12,903 nt of DNA from Oligoflexia bacterium. GTDB taxonomy: Bacteria; Bdellovibrionota; Bdellovibrionia; Bdellovibrionales; UBA1609. Every line of letters starts with the position of its first letter. The stretch's first letter is position 1. Made by a program: the position numbers and the translations under genes. The notes beneath the pieces were generated by a model. The model saw only the letters and a program-made list of their open reading frames with translations, searched no databases and was not told the origin of the DNA. Positions 6,578 through 12,903 of the stretch are shown here, piece by piece. The stretch is from contig JAPPIY010000036.1 of the NCBI GenBank assembly GCA_026914095.1, positions 1,354-14,256 of the forward strand, written 5' to 3'.

Positions 6578-7522
6578 TCAGCAAATCCTACTTTGTTCAG
6601 ATGCGCTGATTCGCAGTCCCATGGATTTTAACATATTATGGTCTGTCTCTAAGTCTGGGTTATCAGCTGTTAAAAGCCTGTCTCCTATGAAAATAGAGTT
6701 GGCGCCGGCATAAAAGCATAAGAACTGCTCAGAGGGATTCCTATTTTTCCTGCCTGCGCTCAATCGGATCATGGATTGAGGCAGAAGTATCCTGCAAACT
6801 GCGATCACTCTCGCCACTTCAAGGGCGGAAACAGGCTTTTGTTTTTCTAAAGGAGTGCCTTTAATAGGAACCAGAGTATTTATTGTGACACTTTCCGGGG
6901 GAGGGTTCAGTAAAGTAAGTTGCTGAATAAAAGAGCAACGATCCTCATGACTTTCTCCTAAGCCTAAAATGCCCCCTGTGCATACTGTTAAACCCGCTTT
7001 TCTAACATGCTTAAGAGTATCCAAACGATCTTGATAAGTCCGTGTGCTTATAATCTTAGGGTAAAATTCCGGTGAAGTGTCTAAATTGTGATTATAAGCA
7101 TACAAACCAGCCTGTTTTAATTTTCCAGCTTGATCCCGATTGAGCATGCCTAAAGCGCAACAGACTTCCAAGCCAAGCTCATTCACTCCTCGCACCATTT
7201 CCAACACTCTGTCAAACTGGCTGTTGTCTTTCACTTCCCGCCAGCCGGCTCCCATACAAAAACGGGTCGCGCCTTGCTGTTTGGCCAGTTTGGCTTTTTT
7301 TAGAACTGTCTTTAGATCTAAAAGTTTTTCTTTTTTAATTTTTGTCTGGTATCTAGCGGATTGGGAGCAATAAGCGCAGTCTTCAGGACAAGCTCCTGTT
7401 TTTATAGATAAAAGCTGACTGGCCTGCACCTGCCCCGGCTTAAAATTTTTGCTGTGAATCTGATGAGCCTGCTCCACCAATTCCATTAAAGGCTTAAAAT
7501 ACAGTTTTTTGATGGCCTTCAT
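6578..7522 (-). CDS. bioB: Biotin synthase
   Basis: A radical SAM enzyme that inserts sulfur into dethiobiotin to make biotin, using a [4Fe-4S] and a [2Fe-2S] cluster. The 314-residue protein keeps the radical SAM motif CPEDCAYC (Cys45, Cys49, Cys52). The second-cluster ligands are also in place: Cys in RFCMGAGW, Cys in LEVCCALG, Cys in TVCTGGI and Arg in RLSAGR. YNHNLDTSPEFY and NTLVPIKGTPL are strongly conserved. I chose the ATG at 7522, not the one 21 bases upstream, because AGGAATGAG lies just before it and it overlaps the stop of the restriction endonuclease gene as ATGA. It is therefore probably the last gene of the methyltransferase-endonuclease operon and translationally coupled to it. 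No other biotin gene is in the window. Confidence 0.96.
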   Translation of the reverse strand: MKAIKKLYFKPLMELVEQAHQIHSKNFKPGQVQASQLLSIKTGACPEDCAYCSQSARYQTKIKKEKLLDLKTVLKKAKLAKQQGATRFCMGAGWREVKDNSQFDRVLEMVRGVNELGLEVCCALGMLNRDQAGKLKQAGLYAYNHNLDTSPEFYPKIISTRTYQDRLDTLKHVRKAGLTVCTGGILGLGESHEDRCSFIQQLTLLNPPPESVTINTLVPIKGTPLEKQKPVSALEVARVIAVCRILLPQSMIRLSAGRKNRNPSEQFLCFYAGANSIFIGDRLLTADNPDLETDHNMLKSMGLRISASEQSRIC

Positions 7523-8166
7523 AATCTCATTCCTTTGAAACAATTTTTATCCCCTCTAATCAGAATATGTTTTTTATTGTATAAACGCCTATTGTTTGAG
7601 TTAAATTCATATTTTAGATCACATTTTAAACCGTATAAATCTAAGAGTTCAAACGCCACTGGAATAAAATTATTATCTTTTTCAATTATTTCAAAACCAA
7701 CAAGAAGATGAAAGGCGTCTATTTTAGGATCTTTCGAAGGAGAAAAATAAAAAGATCGAAAACTTGTTTGATAATTTTTTTTCTCATAAGTTTTTACCTC
7801 TAAATAAATAGGTGTATCAGAAGTCTTAATTTTTATATCCGGGTATCCTGTTGTTTTATTTTTTCCTTTACTCGTTTTTGGCTTTTCAGCTGACAGTTTA
7901 TATCTGTTTAAAGCTAAAATTACGATATTTTCCATAGCATTGCCAACTTCGTTCCTTCTTGATTTCCGAATTGATTCTGATTTTTTACAAATATCTTTCA
8001 TAGCCTGAGCCATTCGATTCAAACAAATTTTGTTTTTATCTGTATCAAATTTTTTAACTTTTTTATTGAAAATACTTTTAATAATAATTTCATAAGGAAA
8101 ATCTTTTATTGAAACAATATTTTGAGTTAAAAGATTCTCTATTTGCTTGTCCGTTGGCTTTTCCAT
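7519..8166 (-). CDS. Type II restriction endonuclease, PD-(D/E)XK fold
   Basis: This 215-residue protein is probably the nuclease partner of the adjacent methyltransferase. The active-site motif is clear: PD at residues 109-110 in TTGYPDIKIK, a 12-residue spacer, then EVK at 123-125 in YLEVKTY. An upstream Glu in GNAMEN (about 79) may also bind metal. The N-terminal 70 residues are basic and mostly helical. Lys and Asn content is high, as is common in horizontally moved restriction genes. I cannot name the recognition site or the closest characterised enzyme. Its ATG overlaps the methyltransferase stop as TAATG, and its stop overlaps bioB as ATGA. Placing the nuclease after its methylase in one transcript is a usual way to ensure protection first. 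Confidence 0.8.
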   Translation of the reverse strand: MEKPTDKQIENLLTQNIVSIKDFPYEIIIKSIFNKKVKKFDTDKNKICLNRMAQAMKDICKKSESIRKSRRNEVGNAMENIVILALNRYKLSAEKPKTSKGKNKTTGYPDIKIKTSDTPIYLEVKTYEKKNYQTSFRSFYFSPSKDPKIDAFHLLVGFEIIEKDNNFIPVAFELLDLYGLKCDLKYEFNSNNRRLYNKKHILIRGDKNCFKGMRL

Positions 8167-9365
8167 TATGTTCTCTGCATTAAAACAATACGATTGCTAT
8201 TTGTTCCATTTTTGTTGTTGGTGATTCCCCAGCAATTGGCTGTTTTTGTGAAGTGTTGTTGATTGATCATAACTCCTAAAACTTTTAAAGGAAGTGTTTT
8301 CATAGCTAAGATAACTGATTCCTCCAGTTTGATTTTCCCTCTCCTCACTTCACCTACTTCAAAGGCAATATAACCTTTAGGGCGAGTGATGCGAGCTAGC
8401 TCTTTTAAAGCGCCATTTATGAAACTCGTCCACTCTTCAATATTTTTATGTTTTGTAATAGGTATAAATTGAGAATCGATCCCTAAAAACCAGCAACGCA
8501 ACCAATTATCCACGGTATAATCCACTACATCTAAAAAAGGAGGGGAAGTGACAGTCAGTTGAACACTAGCTGTTGGTATTTTTTTGGTTTGATCTGACAG
8601 TTCAGTTAAAAAAAGGCTTTTTTTTACATAAGGAACAGCTTGAGACAGCAAACTGGCCGACTTTTTAGCTATAATTTCAGGCACATTTTTAAAGATAGCT
8701 CTTTGATTTCTCTGCTGATTGATCTTTTTTTGCCTCTCTATAGAAACTGCTTGATTAGGCGGGAGTGTCCAAACAGAAAAAAATCCGGAAGAATGACCTG
8801 TAAGGCGGTTAAGAGCCACCATTCTAATCCAGGAATCAACTTTATCTAATTTATTTTTGTTTATAAGATAAGAGCGAAGCCCTTCAATTTGTTTAAGGGT
8901 TTTTGGATGATAAAAAACAAGAAGTTTTGTATTTTGTATTGCTTTAAAGCTTTTCCAAGGAATCTGAGCTAGCCGACCGATGATTTGATCCAAAACAGGG
9001 GGATTGATTCTAGGCTCTGTTAAAGCTTTGCTTAAAGGGTTTATATCATTTCCATAAGGAATTCTTCCTCTTAAAGCGGATTCAATAGCTGTTGTTCCGC
9101 GTCCCATAAAAGGATCATAGACAATATCACCTAACTTAGTTAGTCTATCAATAAAAAAAGCCGGCAACTGCGGCTTAAAACAAGCCCGATAGCTGATTTC
9201 ATGAATACGATGAGCTTGTCTTTGTCGCGCCGTCCAAAATTCATTAATAAAATACGGTCTGCCATTTAGAATTTCTAGCTTTGTTTCCTTCCCTGAAAAA
9301 GAATAGTTTTTTAACTCAGAAAATAAAGCCTGCCTGTTTGGAAAAAAATCAAACTGCTGATTCAT
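8166..9365 (-). CDS. Type II DNA methyltransferase (probable N4-cytosine or N6-adenine)
   Basis: A 399-residue SAM-dependent methyltransferase that would protect host DNA from the adjacent nuclease. SAM-binding motif I is DPFMGRGTTAIESA (from residue 84), followed by the acidic loop GNDINPL. Catalytic motif IV is TSPPF (273-277), followed by LDVVDYTVDNW. TSPP-type motifs with motif I first are typical of exocyclic amino methylases, most often N4-cytosine, and the region between (about 115-270) is probably the target-recognition domain. ITRPKGYIAFEVGEV (326-340) fits a later core strand. The ATG at 9365 has no ribosome-binding site and sits a few bases after the predicted transcription start. 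It is the first gene of the three-gene overlapping operon and is divergent from tmk. The recognition sequence cannot be read from the protein. Confidence 0.87.
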   Translation of the reverse strand: MNQQFDFFPNRQALFSELKNYSFSGKETKLEILNGRPYFINEFWTARQRQAHRIHEISYRACFKPQLPAFFIDRLTKLGDIVYDPFMGRGTTAIESALRGRIPYGNDINPLSKALTEPRINPPVLDQIIGRLAQIPWKSFKAIQNTKLLVFYHPKTLKQIEGLRSYLINKNKLDKVDSWIRMVALNRLTGHSSGFFSVWTLPPNQAVSIERQKKINQQRNQRAIFKNVPEIIAKKSASLLSQAVPYVKKSLFLTELSDQTKKIPTASVQLTVTSPPFLDVVDYTVDNWLRCWFLGIDSQFIPITKHKNIEEWTSFINGALKELARITRPKGYIAFEVGEVRRGKIKLEESVILAMKTLPLKVLGVMINQQHFTKTANCWGITNNKNGTNSNRIVLMQRT

Positions 9366-9373
9366 AAGAGTTT

Positions 9374-9403
9374 ATTAAATAGACATTAAGTTTAGTTTTT
9401 CAA
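9374..9403 (-). promoter_or_regulatory. Putative promoter of the restriction-modification/bioB operon
   Basis: On the minus strand, TTGAAA (9403-9398) and TTTAAT (9379-9374) are separated by 18 bases. The start of transcription would fall near 9367, two bases before the methyltransferase ATG, so the message would be nearly leaderless. No Shine-Dalgarno site is present, which agrees. Confidence 0.45.
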
Positions 9404-9469
9404 GCCCTATTTCAACAAAATTTTTAGGCTAAAGCTATAGATAAAAATTTATATTGCATAGCATAAGCT

Positions 9470-9499
9470 TTGATATTAAAAATCAAGTTCGTTTATAAA
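9470..9499 (+). promoter_or_regulatory. Putative promoter of tmk
   Basis: TTGATA (9470-9475) and TATAAA (9494-9499) are 18 bases apart, a good match to the housekeeping consensus. Transcription would begin at about 9505-9506, on the tmk ATG itself, implying a leaderless message. The sequence before the ATG contains no ribosome-binding site. Confidence 0.5.
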
Positions 9500-9505
9500 T
9501 AGAAT

Positions 9506-10132
9506 ATGGCTTTTTTGGTTTTTGAAGGGATTGATGGATCGGGCAAAAGCACACTTCTTAATTTGCTGTGCGGCAAGCTCAAAGAGCAAAAACTTCCTTT
9601 TGTCCAAACAAAAGAGCCGGGAGGCACAAAAATTGGGCAGAAAATTAGAAAGCTTCTTCTTGAAAAAGACAACACTCACTTGTCCCCTTTGGCGGAAACT
9701 TTGCTCTACTATGCGGACAGAAGACAACATATTGAAGAGTTTATAAAACCTCATCTCAAAAAAAACATAACAGTTGTGTCTGACAGATACTGGGCCAGCA
9801 CCTCAGCTTACCAATGTGGAGGGCGTGACATCAGTGAAAGTTTTGTAGAATCTTTAAAGAATCAAATCTGCAAGGATTGCGAGCCTGATCTATGGATTTT
9901 ATTAGATCTCCCTACAGAGACGACATTAAAGAGATTGTTTGTTTCAAAAAAAGACAATCGGGATAGAATGGAAATGGAAACCAGCTCTTTTCATCAAAAA
10001 GTAAGGGACTATTATCTTCAGTTGGCTAAAAAAGACCCAAACAAATGGCTTGTTCTATCAGGAGAAAAAAGCCCTCCCCTTCTTTTAAAAGAATTGATGT
10101 CCCATTTAAACTCTAAAGAAATATTGCTATGA
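9506..10132 (+). CDS. tmk: Thymidylate kinase (dTMP kinase)
   Basis: The enzyme phosphorylates dTMP to dTDP with ATP, an essential step of dTTP synthesis in the cytosol. The 208 residues are the normal length. The P-loop is EGIDGSGKST (7-16), the dTMP-binding segment is KEPGGTKIG (36-44), and YYADRRQH precedes it in the substrate site. The DRY motif (93-95) leads into ASTSAYQCGGR. The lid region around 143-159 (RLFVSKKDNRDRMEME) carries the basic residues. The Cys in AYQCGGR replaces a Gly that is common there, which is unusual but need not be harmful. The start is fixed by the family opening FLVFEGIDGSGKST. It lies divergent from the methyltransferase gene. In many bacteria holB follows tmk, but here only a 15-codon frame overlaps its stop. 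Confidence 0.96.
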   Translation: MAFLVFEGIDGSGKSTLLNLLCGKLKEQKLPFVQTKEPGGTKIGQKIRKLLLEKDNTHLSPLAETLLYYADRRQHIEEFIKPHLKKNITVVSDRYWASTSAYQCGGRDISESFVESLKNQICKDCEPDLWILLDLPTETTLKRLFVSKKDNRDRMEMETSSFHQKVRDYYLQLAKKDPNKWLVLSGEKSPPLLLKELMSHLNSKEILL

Positions 10133-10176
10133 AAATTTATAGCGCCTTAATACCGGTTTATACTGATCTTGTTTGA
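10129..10176 (+). other. 15-codon ORF overlapping the tmk stop as ATGA
   Basis: An ATG at 10129 shares its last two bases with the TGA of tmk and opens MKIYSALIPVYTDLV before a TGA at 10174-10176. ATGA overlaps usually mark coupled genes, so this could be the stub of a lost downstream gene. It could equally be chance. The frame ends inside the inverted repeat at 10159-10198. Confidence 0.25.
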
Positions 10177-10198
10177 AAATTCAAACACAATTAGTATA
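10159..10198. terminator. Inverted repeat between convergent genes, likely bidirectional terminator
   Basis: Outer arms TATACT/AGTATA (10159-10164 and 10193-10198) and inner arms TGTTTGAA/TTCAAACA flank an AA centre, with an unpaired five-base bulge on each side. It lies just after tmk and just after the stop of the convergent ATPase gene. It is AT-rich and lacks a strong T run on either side, so termination is probable but not certain. Confidence 0.45.
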
Positions 10199-10216
10199 GA
10201 ACAACGAAACTAAGAG

Positions 10217-11353
10217 TTAGGGCATATTTAACTCTTTACAAAAAGTTTCAAAGGGACACACCCTTACAAAGTCTTTTTCATAATCTTTATTTTTTAAATG
10301 AACTTGATAAAACTTAGGGATGTTTGTTCTCTCCTTAAAATATCTAATATAAGGAGAGACATTTCTATCTCCAGATTTACATTCTACAGCAAATTGAGGT
10401 TTTTTATTTTTAAGCACAACAAAATTCACTTCTCTTTTATTTATATCCCTTAAAAATTTCAATTCCATTTTAAAGCCCTCTGTATCTTCTATAAAATGGC
10501 AATATTTTAGCAACTGACAGGCGACTAAATTCTCAAACCTTAAACCTAAATTATCAACTTGTGTCCAATTGTATAAGTAAAGTTTTTTTTCTTTTTTAAC
10601 AGCCCTCAGCTGATTAGAGCCAAAAAAAGGAGCAATACGAAAACAAGCAAACAGGTTTTCTAAAATTCTAATCCAGCGATCCACTGTTTCATGTGAGACC
10701 TCTAAATCCTCTTTTAAACTTTTAACAGACAAAGGAGAGCCTATCCGCTCAGGCAGAGCTGATATAAGAGCTTCTAAAGTATCTAACTCTTTTACCCTTT
10801 CTAAGTCTCTAATATCCTCTTTCACTAGTTGTGTCAGATAATTGTAAGTCCAGCGTCTCAAAACTGTTTTTGAGCCGGAAAACAAAGGCTCAGGAAAACC
10901 GCTTAGGTTTAACAATGACATCAAATCATCTTTTGTTGGTTTTTTGTTTAACTCTCTGAGAGAAAAAGGATGCAATCTGTAAGCATAATAACGGCCTTGA
11001 AGAGAATCACCTCCCCTGGAATAATGTCTTAAACTTCCAGAACCTGTAATAATAAATTTTCTTTTAGATTTTTGTTTATCATAAAGCCCTTTTAAAAAAT
11101 TTCTCCAGCGGGAATATTTATGAATTTCATCAAATATTAATAAAGGCTGATGAGAGGGAAGCTGTCCCGATATAAGCCTTTGTCTGTCCATTCTGGAATC
11201 CCAATTAAAATAAGCTGGATGATCTTCCGCTCCTTGTTTTAAAAAAGTTAAGGACAGTGTTGTTTTTCCCACTTGTCTAGGGCCTGAAATAAACACCATT
11301 TTGCTTTTTAAATCTGAGGTAACAGCCTTTTTAATATAACGATTGCATCTCAT
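10217..11353 (-). CDS. AAA_14/DUF4143 ATPase
   Basis: A 378-residue ATPase with the standard two-part layout. The N-terminal AAA_14 domain has Walker A GPRQVGKTT (24-32), Walker B LLIFDEIHK (71-79, D75 and E76) and the sensor strand IITGSGS. The connecting segment is FSLREL and LSGFPEPLF. The C-terminal DUF4143 domain includes a winged-helix-like part (SVKSLKEDLEVSHETVDRWI) and a nuclease-like end, REVNFVVLK...FAVECKS. In that end the usual Asp is Asn (N310) while Glu324 and Lys326 remain. The family is widespread in poorly characterised mobile or defence contexts, and its function is unknown. I prefer the ATG at 11353: it gives the family-like opening RYIKKAV and fits the predicted transcription start. 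An in-frame ATG at 11371 would add six residues. Palindromic repeats lie directly upstream. Confidence 0.9.
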   Translation of the reverse strand: MRCNRYIKKAVTSDLKSKMVFISGPRQVGKTTLSLTFLKQGAEDHPAYFNWDSRMDRQRLISGQLPSHQPLLIFDEIHKYSRWRNFLKGLYDKQKSKRKFIITGSGSLRHYSRGGDSLQGRYYAYRLHPFSLRELNKKPTKDDLMSLLNLSGFPEPLFSGSKTVLRRWTYNYLTQLVKEDIRDLERVKELDTLEALISALPERIGSPLSVKSLKEDLEVSHETVDRWIRILENLFACFRIAPFFGSNQLRAVKKEKKLYLYNWTQVDNLGLRFENLVACQLLKYCHFIEDTEGFKMELKFLRDINKREVNFVVLKNKKPQFAVECKSGDRNVSPYIRYFKERTNIPKFYQVHLKNKDYEKDFVRVCPFETFCKELNMP

Positions 11354-11361
11354 ACAATAAG

Positions 11362-11391
11362 AATATACCATCAGAAGTAAAATCAGGTCAA
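11362..11391 (-). promoter_or_regulatory. Putative promoter of the AAA_14/DUF4143 gene
   Basis: On the minus strand TTGACC (11391-11386) and TATATT (11367-11362) are 18 bases apart. Transcription would start near 11355, next to the ATG at 11353, and beyond the alternative ATG at 11371. The -35 lies in the centre of the first palindromic repeat, so a protein bound there should block transcription. Confidence 0.5.
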
Positions 11392-11438
11392 TATGATTTT
11401 ACTCACGAGTAAAGTCAGATAGACATGATTTTAGTCAC
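11377..11438. repeat. Two 30-bp palindromic direct repeats upstream of the ATPase gene
   Basis: Copies at 11377-11406 and 11409-11438 have a 32-bp period. Both share GTAAA-TCAG at the left and ATGATTTTA-TCAC at the right, with differences mainly in the centre. The first copy contains a perfect 9-bp inverted repeat, GTAAAATCA/TGATTTTAC, around an eight-base spacer; in the second the palindrome has two mismatches. The junction adds TTTACTC/GAGTAAA (11399-11413). The layout looks like tandem operators or binding sites for a dimeric protein. Confidence 0.8.
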
Positions 11439-11554
11439 TTTTTAGTTAGTTCTAAAAAAGTCCTAATTTATCGAAATTATACTACTTTTGTTTGAGCTTT
11501 TCTGTTGATTCGTCATTCCTGTAGGTGTTCAGTAATTCACTGCCAAAATCATTT

Positions 11555-11665
11555 TCAAGCCCTCTCACAAATATCATTCATTTGAGAAGGTGTTTTGTGT
11601 TTTAAAGCTTGATGAGGCCTAAGCTCATTATTTAAAAGCAGTTTCATCTTGTCTGTGTGGCTCAC
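11555..11665 (-). pseudogene. Transposase fragment (integrase core C-terminus, IS3/IS481-like)
   Basis: The minus-strand frame encodes about 36 residues ending in a normal stop, with LLLNNELRPHQALKHKTPSQ. That is the conserved end of the DDE integrase core, where N-x-x-RPH-x-AL-x-x-x-TP is diagnostic. Everything upstream of it is missing. The frame breaks near 11665, close to where the opposite-strand element fragment begins. Bases 11439-11554 on its 3' side hold nothing I can identify. It is not functional. Confidence 0.7.
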
Positions 11666-11728
11666 GCTAAAAAAGTGGATTCATTTGTAAGAGGTATTTT
11701 AAGTAACAAGATACCAGAAGGAGGAGCC

Positions 11729-11859
11729 ATGAAAAAAGGGATGAGGCGGAAGAAATATTCCATCAAGTTAAACAAGACGCTGTCAAATTAGTTGAAAAAA
11801 TTGGTGTTGGAGAAGTTACAAATAAGCTGAATATACCACTTAGCTACTTGCTTAGCTGA
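11729..11859 (+). pseudogene. Frameshifted transposase OrfA fragment (IS3-type)
   Basis: An ATG with a strong ribosome-binding site (AAGGAGGAG, 11718-11726) opens MKKGMRRKKY. The frame then stops, but from 11755 another frame continues with IFHQVKQDAVKLVEKIGVGE and VTNKLNIP. This is the helix-turn-helix start of an IS3-family OrfA. A small deletion or frameshift near 11755 and loss of everything after the first helices make it a remnant. The sequence just upstream (about 11650-11728) may be the left end of the element. Bases 11860-11981 hold no supported gene. A minus-strand frame there with APIDWSAKQVAKW lacks a start and is probably chance or decay. Confidence 0.6.
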
Positions 11860-11981
11860 CCAATCTATCGGAGCCTCATATAAAACTTTTCTATTTTTGG
11901 AAACGGATTGTGAGTTGCCTCCAAAACTGATGTTATGAATGTAAAAGTTGTTATTCCTCTCGTGTTTCTATAATAGTAAAA

Positions 11982-12896
11982 TCAAGGATAAAGCGCTTGA
12001 GAGTAACAGCCGGTTTCTTTAGAATATTTCCAATATTTATACTCTGAATAAGGAGGCAGAGGCTCTTCATGCAGATAATACTGATAAGGATATTTATAAG
12101 CTTCCCTATAAAGATAAGACTTTGGCTTTCCGCTTTTATCCAACCTTAAAACACGATATTTTAAACCTTTTCTTTTATTTTTTGGAGGGAGCTTTAGCAT
12201 TCCAATTAAATGAGCGTTACTTACACCTCCATCCTCTATTTTTTTTTGATAGAGCGCCGGGTTTGTTTTGTAGGTCCCCATATGCGCTCCATTTCTCATT
12301 TTATGCTCATCAATGACCTTGCCTTTTTTGTCATAGAGCCTTATTATAAAATTATCATCTAAAATTAAATCTTCAGGGACTGCTGTTTGTAGAATTTTTT
12401 TGCAGTAATATGTGGTTTCAACAGCTTGAGGAGCATACCATTCATAAATTATTTCATATTCATAGGGATTGATTTTTGTTCTATAGTACATGTCACCTTC
12501 TACTTCCGCTTTTTCAAACTTATTTCTTATATCTAACTCGCTTAAAATATTTCCCTTTAAATCCACAATATTCCAGCCTTCTTCTATAGTGTATGAATCG
12601 ATATAGTCATATCCATCGTCATAATCCTTGTCATAGCTTATATCAGGCAGTTCCTCATAATCTAAATCATTTATATCAAGACGATAGCGCCCTGTTGGAA
12701 AGAAGTATTTGATCTCTTCTTCCTTCGGTCTATTCTCTAAATCTCCTTTTGGCGCTCTGCTGTAATCTATATGTCTTTTTTCAGAATCTAAATAATAGAT
12801 TTTGTAAGGAGTAGAGCTCCTTTGACAAGATAACACACACAGAAAACCCCCGCTTGTTAAAACAACAACCCATAAAGCTTTTTTAAACAAACTCAT
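11982..12896 (-). CDS. Tyrosine-rich putative lipoprotein, unknown function
   Basis: This 304-residue protein was not recognised. Residues 1-23 form a signal peptide (KK at 5-6, then a hydrophobic core) ending in VLSC (21-24), an acceptable though not ideal lipobox, so lipid anchoring at Cys24 is likely. The mature part is very rich in Tyr, Asp, Glu and Lys. It has an acidic Tyr/Asp segment, SYDKDYDDGYDYIDSYTIEE, around residues 88-107 and a Tyr/Pro tail with KYPYQYYLHEEPLPPYSEYK. Segments such as GWNIVDLKGNILSEL and FIIRLYDKKGKVIDEHK look like short beta-strand pairs, suggesting a beta-rich surface protein. The frame stays open to the window edge, but the signal peptide fixes this ATG. It stands alone beside the insertion-sequence remnants. 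Confidence 0.7.
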   Translation of the reverse strand: MSLFKKALWVVVLTSGGFLCVLSCQRSSTPYKIYYLDSEKRHIDYSRAPKGDLENRPKEEEIKYFFPTGRYRLDINDLDYEELPDISYDKDYDDGYDYIDSYTIEEGWNIVDLKGNILSELDIRNKFEKAEVEGDMYYRTKINPYEYEIIYEWYAPQAVETTYYCKKILQTAVPEDLILDDNFIIRLYDKKGKVIDEHKMRNGAHMGTYKTNPALYQKKIEDGGVSNAHLIGMLKLPPKNKRKGLKYRVLRLDKSGKPKSYLYREAYKYPYQYYLHEEPLPPYSEYKYWKYSKETGCYSQALYP

Positions 12897-12903
12897 TGCG
12901 CCC

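Noticed and set aside
9476..9754. Minus-strand open frames of 92 and 60 codons over the start of tmk
   Set aside because: They are antisense to the conserved P-loop region of tmk and have no recognisable domain or ribosome-binding site.
11377..11438. CRISPR array
   Set aside because: There are only two copies, separated by 2 bases rather than a spacer, with no cas gene; an operator-like repeat fits better.

Overview
This is an AT-rich bacterial window, probably from a Gram-negative organism: two genes begin with signal peptides ending in a lipobox, and the tRNA has an encoded CCA end. Housekeeping genes (elongation factor 4, thymidylate kinase, biotin synthase, tRNA-Arg) sit in long, poorly coding spacers among defence-type, mobile and decayed genes. 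That pattern suits a reduced or host-associated genome, but the sequence does not fix the taxon. The lepA reading is loosely compatible with a Bdellovibrionota/deltaproteobacteria-like lineage, as a low-confidence guess.

Layout. 1-882 (+): the C-terminal part of a low-complexity, Ser/Pro/Asn/Gln-rich protein of unknown function, cut by the window edge. 925-1291: possible remnants of a decayed minus-strand gene. 1301-2338 (-): Rpn-type PD-(D/E)XK nuclease with a 12-bp coding tandem repeat. 2654-4925 (-): a short cluster of an AAA_14 ATPase relic, a ribbon-helix-helix protein and lepA, ending in an intrinsic terminator. 5217-5293 (-): tRNA-Arg(TCG). 5300-5862: a spacer holding a strong, apparently orphan plus-strand terminator and a palindromic promoter region. 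5863-6315 (+): a DUF2799-like lipoprotein.

6578-9365 (-): three overlapping genes, DNA methyltransferase, PD-(D/E)XK restriction endonuclease and biotin synthase, joined by TAATG and ATGA overlaps. They read as one type II restriction-modification operon with bioB as the last cistron. 9506-10132 (+): thymidylate kinase, divergent from that operon. 10217-11353 (-): a complete AAA_14/DUF4143 ATPase preceded by two 30-bp palindromic repeats with a 32-bp period, one of which overlaps the predicted promoter. 11555-11859: broken pieces of two insertion-sequence transposases on opposite strands. 11982-12896 (-): a tyrosine-rich lipoprotein of unknown function.

The strongest leads are the restriction-modification/bioB overlapping operon, the palindromic repeat array at the AAA_14 promoter, the orphan terminator suggesting an unannotated small RNA, and three promoters whose predicted transcription starts fall almost on the start codon. 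I see no CRISPR array and no clear new multi-gene system. All functional calls come from reading motifs; no database search was possible.
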